From: Bacteroidota bacterium
GTDB taxonomy: Bacteria; Bacteroidota; Bacteroidia; Chitinophagales; Chitinophagaceae
Direction: 5' to 3'
Length of the DNA: 28,813 bases
NCBI GenBank assembly: GCA_023415275.1
Contig: JAEZLJ010000178.1
Span: 1 to 28,813, forward strand
Positions 22,860 through 28,813 of this stretch are shown here, piece by piece. The notes under the pieces are model-generated. The model saw nothing but the letters and a program-made list of their open reading frames with translations. It ran no database searches and was not told the origin of the DNA. The translations under genes and the position numbers were made by a program. How positions within the stretch are numbered: position 1 is the stretch's first letter; every line of letters starts with the position of its first letter.

Positions 22860-23291
22860 ATGAATAAAATCCTTGTTGCTTTTATTCTCATTTTTTTATC
22901 TCTATCAGCAAAGTCTCAAAACTACATTGGCCTGAGTAAGAGTCAGATTTTTTCAGACACAACCTTGAAAGAAGAGGTAGGGCAGGATAGCTTGCGCGAC
23001 GGCACTCCGTTTTTGATCATACGCAACCAGGGAAGCAATCATAACACGCGCCGATATTTCTTTGACAAGGTTACAGGGAGGTGCAACATGTACATCGTTG
23101 AACCAGCTGACGAGCAAGCTTTATCGGATTTCATTAGGTTGTATACAGCGAATTATACAAGTAGTGGTGACAAACGTTGGAAAACGCAGCTCAATGGATT
23201 TAACGTGATTGTTTCCTTGGAGAAAGGATCTGCTTCAGGTCGTAATTATTTTTTCTTCGAAGCAAGGGGCGAAACTACTCCCCAGCGATAG
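22860..23291 (+). CDS. Small exported protein, unknown function
   Basis: The 143-residue protein has a signal peptide (MNKILVAFILIFLSLSAKS, cleaved before QNYIG). The mature part is strand-rich and hydrophilic, with a Tyr/Phe pair in the RRYFFDKVTG region, and is not recognised. It follows the ArsR-like gene by 4 bases, so that regulator probably controls it. Between it and the next gene, 23292-23471 shows nothing beyond a GC-rich patch after the stop. Confidence 0.65.
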   Translation: MNKILVAFILIFLSLSAKSQNYIGLSKSQIFSDTTLKEEVGQDSLRDGTPFLIIRNQGSNHNTRRYFFDKVTGRCNMYIVEPADEQALSDFIRLYTANYTSSGDKRWKTQLNGFNVIVSLEKGSASGRNYFFFEARGETTPQR

Positions 23292-23471
23292 CCCCCCAGT
23301 ATCCGTCTCTGTACCCCACTGCCGCCCTGCCCCCACGGTCTGTATCAATATAGTCCGTGTTAATTAATAATTTCTACAGTTGAATTTTGACCCATTTACC
23401 CTTCATCGGAATATCTGGTTATTTAACTTTTTTCCATTTCCAGACTATTTATGTGAAAAGGAGAATATACA

Positions 23472-23807
23472 ATGGGAATTATCAAAAAGACACATGGGGA
23501 TCAGCGGCTTTATAACGATACTCAAATAACCATCTCTCGTTTGTTCCTGTTATTAAGCCACCCTGGGAGGGTTAAACTAATTCTTTTGTTGGTACTTTAT
23601 GAAGACCTTTCATTGGGTGAGATCCAAGAATATCTTCAACTATCTCAATCAGCAACATCAGGGCTGGTGAAACAAATTAAACAAACAGGGTTAATTACTG
23701 GACGAGAAGTGGGAACCTCAGTAAGGTATAGTTTAGATGAAGAAATGTGGGAGAATGTTAAAGGAGTAATTCAATACTTTTTGAATGAGGTAAATAATTT
23801 AGGCTGA
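23472..23807 (+). CDS. Second ArsR-like winged-helix regulator
   Basis: The 111-residue protein reads LFLLLSHPGRVKLILLLVLYE, then LSLGEIQEYLQLSQSATSGLVKQIKQTGLI and the wing REVGTSVRYSL. It is related in layout to the regulator at 22562 but clearly different in sequence. An AAAGGAG element 7 bases before the ATG is a strong Shine-Dalgarno sequence, unusual in this window. No metal-binding Cys is present. It precedes the TcmP gene by 55 bases on the same strand and may regulate it. Confidence 0.75.
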   Translation: MGIIKKTHGDQRLYNDTQITISRLFLLLSHPGRVKLILLLVLYEDLSLGEIQEYLQLSQSATSGLVKQIKQTGLITGREVGTSVRYSLDEEMWENVKGVIQYFLNEVNNLG

Positions 23808-23862
23808 GTCATTTGCAAAAAGCAGAACTTATTAGTATTTTACTTAATAAATAATCATTTAG

Positions 23863-24996
23863 ATGGCAGGAAAAAATCTACATGACAAACCTTTCGATCA
23901 AAGTACCATAGCAAAACTGGAAATATTTGAAGATTATGCAGAAGCATGGATGCCAGCTTTCGTGATGCAGGGGAAACCTAAGATCTGCATCTTCGATTTT
24001 TTCGCTGGTACGGGATATGATATGGATGGAGTTGCAGGAAGTCCGATTAGAATATTAGAGAAGATCACCCATTTTCTTGGATCTATCTTCCAAAAGGGAG
24101 TAAAAGTACATGTGTACTTAAATGAGTTTGAACCAGACAAACGCTTACAACAGAAGTTTGCGCAATTACAGAAGGCCTGTAAGGAATATCTGGATCAGCA
24201 TAAGGATTTGGCAAGTGCCATAGAGTTACATTTGTTTAATGAAGACTGTGAAGAGTTGCTACCCAAACTGATGCCGACAATTGAGAAATATCCGTCGCTG
24301 GTTTATCTGGATCAGAATGGGGTGAAGTTTTTGTCAAACAAATACCTTCTGGCTCTGGAGAAAATGCGGGAGACTGATTTTCTGTACTTCGTTTCATCAT
24401 CATATATCGCTCGCTTTGGGAACACTCCTGAGTTCCGTATGCATATTAATTTTGATCTTGACGAAGCCAAGCAAAAAGGGTATCGCTTCATTCATTGTAG
24501 TATCATTGAGCAGCTGCGAAGAAAGCTACCCAACGGTACAGAGCTTAGGTTGTATCCGTTTTCAATTCTAAAAGGTGCCAACGTTTATGGGATTGTTTTT
24601 GGAACCACTCACCCGCTGGCAGTAGATAAGTTTTTAACCCTCTCATGGAAAAGAAATGAGTTAAATGGAGAGGCAGATTTTGATCTCCACCAGGATAAAA
24701 AGAAACCACAAATGTCCTTTTTCGATGATAATAAACTAACCAAGCGCGAGCAATTCAAACAAAATGTTCGGTCTAAGATATTAAGCGGAGAGATCACGGA
24801 TAATTTTGGTTTATTGGAATATGCGTATGACCAGGGGCACATAGGTTCTCATGCAGCTGAAGTGCTACGGGAAATGAAAAAACGAAAGGAAGTGGATTTC
24901 GAGGGATATTCACCTTTGGTCACGTACGAAAATGTGTATAAGACAAAAAAAAGAACAGTATATAAGGTGTTACGAACCGTAACGGCAATTGATTAA
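23863..24996 (+). CDS. tcmP: Three-Cys-motif partner protein TcmP
   Basis: The 377-residue protein opens with KLEIFEDYAEAWMPAFV. The methyltransferase-like motif FDFFAGTG is at 44-51, followed by GSP (59-61) and a strand ending YLDQNG near 150, the equivalent of the catalytic D-P-x-G-like site of this family. This is the standard layout of TcmP, named for its neighbour, a protein with a three-Cys motif. That neighbour is present 16 bases downstream. The biochemical role is unknown. It resembles a Rossmann methyltransferase and often sits in mobile DNA. The last 60 residues are basic (REMKKRKEVDFE and then KTKKRTVYKV). Confidence 0.85.
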   Translation: MAGKNLHDKPFDQSTIAKLEIFEDYAEAWMPAFVMQGKPKICIFDFFAGTGYDMDGVAGSPIRILEKITHFLGSIFQKGVKVHVYLNEFEPDKRLQQKFAQLQKACKEYLDQHKDLASAIELHLFNEDCEELLPKLMPTIEKYPSLVYLDQNGVKFLSNKYLLALEKMRETDFLYFVSSSYIARFGNTPEFRMHINFDLDEAKQKGYRFIHCSIIEQLRRKLPNGTELRLYPFSILKGANVYGIVFGTTHPLAVDKFLTLSWKRNELNGEADFDLHQDKKKPQMSFFDDNKLTKREQFKQNVRSKILSGEITDNFGLLEYAYDQGHIGSHAAEVLREMKKRKEVDFEGYSPLVTYENVYKTKKRTVYKVLRTVTAID

Positions 24997-25012
24997 AGAT
25001 AAAGTTTACGAT

Positions 25013-25717
25013 ATGTCTCAAAGCTCAATCGAATGGACGGAAATGACCTGGAATCCCACCACTGGCTGTGATAAAATCTCAGCTGGATGTAAATATTGTT
25101 ATGCAGAAGTAATGTCCAGACGTCTTCATGCCATGGGTGTAGAGAAGTACAAAGATGGGTTCGAGCTACGGGTTCACCCTTCGGCCCTCCATATCCCATA
25201 CTCTTGGCGATCGCCGAAGGTGGTGTTCGTGAATAGCATGAGTGATCTGTTTCACAAAGATGTTCCACTGTCTTTCATCAAACAGGTTTTTGAAGTCATG
25301 AATGACAATCCTCAACATGTGTTCCAGGTGCTCACAAAACGTAGTGATTTGCTCCTTAAATACAGTTCAGAGCTTCGGTGGAGTCATAACATCTGGATGG
25401 GTGTGTCGGTTGAAAATGCCAAGGCAATGCACCGTATAAATGATCTCAGAAGAACAGGTGCGCGGGTCAAATTCTTATCTTGTGAACCCTTGATCGGACC
25501 GCTGCCAGCTATGAACCTGAAAGACATTGATTGGGTGATTGTTGGTGGTGAATCAGGACGCAAGCCACGACCAATGAAAGAAGAGTGGGCGCTGGAGATC
25601 TTGGATCAGTGTCAAACATCTGGTGTGAAGTTCTTCTTCAAGCAGTGGGGTGGCACTAACAAAAAGAAGACAGGTAGGCTGCTGCTTGATCAGACTTGGA
25701 ATGAGATGCCGTATTAA
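25013..25717 (+). CDS. Gp37/Gp68-family (DUF5131) three-Cys-motif protein
   Basis: ATG at 25013 gives 234 residues starting MSQSSIEWTEMTWNPTTGC. An upstream TTG frame is rejected. The motif Cys19-x6-Cys26-x2-Cys29-Tyr (TGCDKISAGCKYCYAE) resembles an iron-sulphur binding site and gives the family its name. Later motifs include FVNSMSDLFH, VLTKRSDLL, WMGVSVE, LSCEPLIGPL, VGGESGRKPRPM and FFFKQWGG, all characteristic of the phage Gp37/Gp68 family. The fold is related to radical-SAM-type barrels. It forms a two-gene unit with TcmP, 16 bases apart. Confidence 0.9.
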   Translation: MSQSSIEWTEMTWNPTTGCDKISAGCKYCYAEVMSRRLHAMGVEKYKDGFELRVHPSALHIPYSWRSPKVVFVNSMSDLFHKDVPLSFIKQVFEVMNDNPQHVFQVLTKRSDLLLKYSSELRWSHNIWMGVSVENAKAMHRINDLRRTGARVKFLSCEPLIGPLPAMNLKDIDWVIVGGESGRKPRPMKEEWALEILDQCQTSGVKFFFKQWGGTNKKKTGRLLLDQTWNEMPY

Positions 25718-25756
25718 TCATTTGTAATTTTAAACTTATTGGGAGTTATTTGTCCT

Positions 25757-26169
25757 ATGAATAAGGGAATGGTTTATTGGTTGCGATGGTCTGCGGTTGT
25801 TCCAGGTGCATTTTTAGGGGCCATTATTGCCTCAGTTTTAATCCGTACAATCCTGTTTTATACCGTGTTTTTGTTTTTCCCACCCAATAACCTGGTTAAA
25901 GTGATGCTGGTACCAGTGATTAATGCCGCTGGTTTTGTTTTCTTTGGCTCTTTGCTCGCTCCCGAGCGAAATAAAAGATCCCTGGCTATCCTGTTTGGAC
26001 TTTGCCTTGCTGTAATAGGTGTTGTTGTGATTCGGACCTGGTTAGGGTTCGAGTTGAAAGGACAACAGTTCCAGGGTAGTGTTACAACGGTTTGATGGCA
26101 GTGCTGGGAGCTTGTTTGGGATTATCACTGGTGAAGACCAGAATGAGACGGCAGCAGTCCCACGAATAA
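25757..26169 (+). pseudogene. Multi-pass membrane protein, probably frameshifted near its end
   Basis: From ATG 25757 (MNKGMVYWLRWSAVVPGAF) the frame runs to a stop at 26095 with three membrane helices. A -1 shift near 26088 continues as GLMAVLGACLGLSLVKTRMR and ends at 26169. That adds a Gly-rich fourth helix and a basic tail, as in small Bacteroidota membrane proteins. I therefore think the gene was about 137 residues long and has lost its frame, or that a base is missing in the sequence. Without the shift a 112-residue protein results. Confidence 0.5.
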
Positions 26170-26194
26170 TTATTTCAACTTCATTTTTTACCAT

Positions 26195-27001
26195 ATGCCA
26201 ATAAAAGGATTCCGATTAATATCAATTGTACCATATGGTGTAGGTGGTGCAGAGGCTGGAGCGATCAATTTGATTTATGCAAAACTGCTTTATGAATTTG
26301 GGCAAGACTTTTATCAAGTGAAAATTAACCAGATTGGTGAAGGCACCAAGCCCGATGAGATCATTATAAAGGGGCCTGGTAATAAAATCCATATCAACAT
26401 TCGTTATCCAGCCCCAGAAGATTTTGAAGCCAGGTCTGTTGGGGAGAAGAACCGATACCGTCTTGATGTGATACATGCTGCATTGAACCGAATTGCAGAT
26501 CATGATGGGAAGTACAACAAATCGAAGCTGGAAGAGATTCGTAGTAAGATTTTGCTGAATGATTTTTCATTTCAATTTAATATTAAAAAGTTTGTCAGCC
26601 CCCGAAACAAGGATTTGATTGCATGGATTGTTGTTGAACCCTTGATGGACAGGTTCCTTTATTTTGTTGTGGTTGAATACCAGGGAAAAGAATCAAATAA
26701 AATTTTGATTTATCAGAGTGGTACAGTAGATCTCTATTATTTCAAAATGTTTTTCCAAAAGGGAAAGTGGAAAGGTGAAAATGAACTGGTTCTTACAGGA
26801 AAGGAAAATGTGGTTGAAACACATGTCTTCATTAAAGAGAATAGGGTTGAATATGTCAATCTGACCCCATATGAAAAGCCGCCAATATTTGAAATGATGA
26901 AAGCTGGCATTTCAAAAGAGGAAAAAGAAAAAGCACATCAGGACTGGTTACACTCCCTGCCGCCATCTCATGCCGCGATCATTACACAGGCGCTAAACTA
27001 A
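26195..27001 (+). CDS. Hypothetical protein, unknown function
   Basis: This 268-residue protein is not recognised. The start MPIKGFRLISIVPYGVGGAE has no signal character. A central part has IRYPAPEDFEARSVGEKNRY and a helical IADHDGKYNKSKLEEIRSKI. A strand-rich second half (LIAWIVVEPLMDRFLYFVV, GTVDLYYFKMFFQKGKWKGE) is followed by a helical end. The composition looks like a true cytoplasmic protein. It stands alone on the plus strand after the broken membrane gene and before the small lipoprotein, with short gaps (25 and 5 bases). Confidence 0.6.
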   Translation: MPIKGFRLISIVPYGVGGAEAGAINLIYAKLLYEFGQDFYQVKINQIGEGTKPDEIIIKGPGNKIHINIRYPAPEDFEARSVGEKNRYRLDVIHAALNRIADHDGKYNKSKLEEIRSKILLNDFSFQFNIKKFVSPRNKDLIAWIVVEPLMDRFLYFVVVEYQGKESNKILIYQSGTVDLYYFKMFFQKGKWKGENELVLTGKENVVETHVFIKENRVEYVNLTPYEKPPIFEMMKAGISKEEKEKAHQDWLHSLPPSHAAIITQALN

Positions 27002-27006
27002 TTTTT

Positions 27007-27168
27007 ATGTGGAGATCCAGACTGTTAATTCTATTAATACTACCCACACTTATGGCTTGTAACCATAGGGCTAAAAGATTGCCAAATAAGTTTTCCAACG
27101 CTGATGTGAATGAGATTGTGAAGAGTATTGCCGAAGAAAATGTTATTATGAGGGGCCGCAGTGGGTAA
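27007..27168 (+). CDS. Very small lipoprotein (53 residues), possibly truncated
   Basis: The frame MWRSRLLILLILPTLMACNH gives a basic start, a hydrophobic stretch and the lipobox LMAC. The mature part is only 35 residues (including KRLPNKFSNADVNEIVKSI) and ends in RGRSG. It begins 5 bases after the preceding stop, which suggests co-transcription. It may be a real small lipoprotein or the N-terminal stub of a longer one cut by the neighbouring integrase region. Confidence 0.5.
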   Translation: MWRSRLLILLILPTLMACNHRAKRLPNKFSNADVNEIVKSIAEENVIMRGRSG

Positions 27169-27225
27169 GATCTTGTGGTAAAGAGATAGGCTGTCGGTCA
27201 CCTTGCTTTGGTGTTGTAAATACAA

Positions 27226-28563
27226 TTATAATTGATGGATTAGGCTTTCAGCTGTTATTTTCCTCATAGTTTGACTCCTACGGCTTTCTGAGATCTTTCC
27301 ATAGATACGGGTAGATTCTAAACTGGCATGACCAAGAATATCTGCTAAATCTTCCATCTTGCCACCATAATCCATGAAATGAACGGCAAAGGTGTGCCTA
27401 AGAGTATACGAGGTGAATGGATGAATTTCAGCATAGGAAGCTATCTTTTTATATTGCTTGTTGACAACTCTCAACTTTGGCAAGTCAAAGACCGTTTCTG
27501 TCCCTCCTGCCACAGAAATGAGATTGTCATATGCATACTTTGCCCTCGCAGAAAGTACCACCGTAAATATTTCTCCTGACTTCGCTCTTGGTTTTCTTAT
27601 TTGCCAGTCTCCTGAGATATTGTTTCGTTTGATATACCCACGGGATAGAGAAGTGATATCACAGTATGCCATGCCTGTTGAAACCTGTAACATCATGATA
27701 TATTTCGCCACCAGTTCTTTGTAATTTAATCCCTGGTCTTGCAATGCATACACCTTTTTTATGTCTGATTCTTCGAGAATAAGCCGTTCATTTCTGTCTT
27801 TTTTCTTTACCATAGGGGTAAATCCTTTGGGAATTGGCGAGAATGGAATCAGCTCCAATTCATCAGCAGCATATCTAAATATCGCAGCGATGACTCCCAG
27901 ATACGTCGATCGTGTTTCGGCTTTATGTTTATATGTTTTATAATACCAGTTTTTGAAGTTTTGTAAATGTTGTCTGGTTATACCTAATAATGCAGGAACA
28001 CTGTTCTTTGCCCCACTTACCTTTCGCCTATCCAATTCATCGGAAAAAAATTCTTTCAAAACTTCGTAAACTGAATCATACAGCCTTTTTCTGCTTTCTC
28101 CTAATGGCTTCTCACCGCGTCGGAGGGTAGTTTTCATTCTCTCAATCACATGTTCCACAGTTGATCCTTTTAATTTTTCAGCCATGATGCGCTTCTTTCC
28201 TCTTGCCGCTTTGCCAGTGATCCCTGTCCTTACTGTCGTTTGAATTGCGGATTTAATTTCTTCACATGAATTCCAATTATTGGCTTTCTCTAAAAACATT
28301 TTGGCTCTGTTCTCATAGCTATAAAGAGTTGTATTTGTGGTTTTTGTAAAAGTTGTAATACCCTTCAACAAGGTTTTGGGATTAGCCCATTGCTCAACCG
28401 AGCAACTTTTATTGACATTGAATTCCGTTGTGCCAAGAATAAACCCCTTTTGTGTGATGGTGAACATTAGATATAAATCATACGTGTCCAATTCCCTTTT
28501 ACTTTTTTTTGGGTGGTGTTTTAATTCTACAACAAAATCGTTATTAAGATATGCAACCAGCAT
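27226..28563 (-). CDS. Tyrosine recombinase (integrase) of the element
   Basis: The 445-residue protein shows the Bacteroidota layout: an N-terminal arm-binding domain (about 1-100), a SAM-like core-binding domain (about 130-245) and a catalytic domain (about 260-445). Arg389 (YTLRHTFAV), His412 (LGHASLEST) and nucleophile Tyr421 (RIYGKI) are clear, and Lys325 or Lys328 is the likely beta-strand lysine. The first Arg is replaced: STGMAYCDI has Ala299 where TGLRxxD is usual. The His of H-x-x-R is Tyr386. Loss of the first Arg is known in Bacteroides IntDOT, so activity is still plausible. It reads inward from the right end, next to the putative attP. Confidence 0.93.
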   Translation of the reverse strand: MLVAYLNNDFVVELKHHPKKSKRELDTYDLYLMFTITQKGFILGTTEFNVNKSCSVEQWANPKTLLKGITTFTKTTNTTLYSYENRAKMFLEKANNWNSCEEIKSAIQTTVRTGITGKAARGKKRIMAEKLKGSTVEHVIERMKTTLRRGEKPLGESRKRLYDSVYEVLKEFFSDELDRRKVSGAKNSVPALLGITRQHLQNFKNWYYKTYKHKAETRSTYLGVIAAIFRYAADELELIPFSPIPKGFTPMVKKKDRNERLILEESDIKKVYALQDQGLNYKELVAKYIMMLQVSTGMAYCDITSLSRGYIKRNNISGDWQIRKPRAKSGEIFTVVLSARAKYAYDNLISVAGGTETVFDLPKLRVVNKQYKKIASYAEIHPFTSYTLRHTFAVHFMDYGGKMEDLADILGHASLESTRIYGKISESRRSQTMRKITAESLIHQL

Positions 28564-28645
28564 GTTTAATTATTTAAAAAAATATATGATAGAGTAAGCA
28601 TCTATGACATTAATATTGGGGTTAGGGAGTTCGAAGTGTTGCTTC

Positions 28646-28664
28646 ATTCTCATGTAATTCTCAT
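28646..28664 (+). repeat. Right arm-type repeat
   Basis: ATTCTCATGTAATTCTCAT matches 311-329 with one mismatch. It contains two perfect ATTCTCAT copies, 11 bp apart. It lies 22 bases outside the right 127-bp repeat and upstream of the integrase. With the left copy it forms a pair of same-direction arms around the att core in the circular form. Confidence 0.55.
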
Positions 28665-28686
28665 CTTTTGGTTCAGTATAACATCA

Positions 28687-28813
28687 AAAGGAATTCTTTC
28701 ACAGGGTGTTGGTTCCATATCTGTTTCCACCCTCAACCCTGGCATGTATATCCTTCAATATATTAATGATAGAGACCTGTTTACAGAGAAATTTATGAAA
28801 CAATAAGATATTA
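28687..28813. repeat. Right 127-bp terminal direct repeat (attR-like) with orphan T9SS sorting-domain end
   Basis: This is identical to 1-127. It encodes the same 39 C-terminal residues and stop (28804-28806), but here nothing upstream gives the domain a gene: the frame leftward is open but has no ATG and no T9SS-like residues. It is therefore the element's own copy, which would restore the C-terminus of a target gene when the element integrates. Confidence 0.85.

Noticed and set aside
24989..25012. TTG start extending the Gp37/Gp68 gene
   Set aside because: The ATG at 25013 gives the conserved N-terminus; the extra residues overlap the tcmP stop.

Overview
The window reads as a complete integrative mobile element from a Bacteroidota bacterium, probably a Chitinophagaceae relative. 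The clues are C-terminal sorting domains of the type IX secretion system (T9SS), a Bacteroidota-type tyrosine recombinase, many small lipoproteins and exported proteins, and few Shine-Dalgarno sequences. Bases 1-127 and 28687-28813 are identical direct repeats. Each holds the last 39 codons and stop of a T9SS sorting domain, and a tyrosine recombinase (27226-28563) sits just inside the right copy. This is what an element integrated at the 3' end of a protein gene would look like. A repeat of exactly 127 bp is also what an assembler using k=127 leaves on a circular contig, so the excised circle is an alternative. No relaxase, type IV secretion or virion gene is visible.

Layout: (1) 128-496, left end with a terminator and an arm-type repeat. 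(2) 497-4410, minus strand: the RNA-repair pair Pnkp and Hen1. (3) 4560-7001, plus strand, divergent from the repair pair: a ubiquitin-like conjugation operon made of a 53-residue Gly/Pro-rich protein ending in glycine, an E2-E1 fusion and a JAMM protease, all with overlapping reading frames. (4) 7050-10441, minus strand: a serine recombinase, a membrane-anchored PH-like protein, a Cys-rich unknown and an HELGH putative metalloprotease. (5) 10442-13370: a decayed T9SS protein remnant, an unknown acidic protein, a cluster of ATCAGGT repeats and a winged-helix protein that may be a replication or regulatory factor.

(6) 13511-20820: about eleven small genes, all on the minus strand, mostly as single-gene units. 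They are separated by structured spacers that share blocks and look like integron attC sites. Two units are flanked by inverted 9-10 bp matches, as expected of integron cassettes. No integron integrase is present. Cargo includes lipoproteins, a WG-repeat protein, a DUF3592-like membrane protein and an Imm27-like immunity protein.

(7) 21141-27168: a fragment of a type III restriction enzyme, a DUF6438-like lipoprotein, two ArsR-like regulators around an exported protein, the TcmP and Gp37/Gp68 (three-Cys motif) pair, a frameshifted membrane protein, a conserved-looking unknown and a 53-residue lipoprotein. (8) 27226-28813: integrase and right end.

Taken together, the element pairs integration functions with conflict-related cargo: RNA repair, protein conjugation, TcmP and an immunity protein. 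Three genes look broken by one-base shifts, two of them at homopolymer runs. These could be decay, slippage or sequencing errors.
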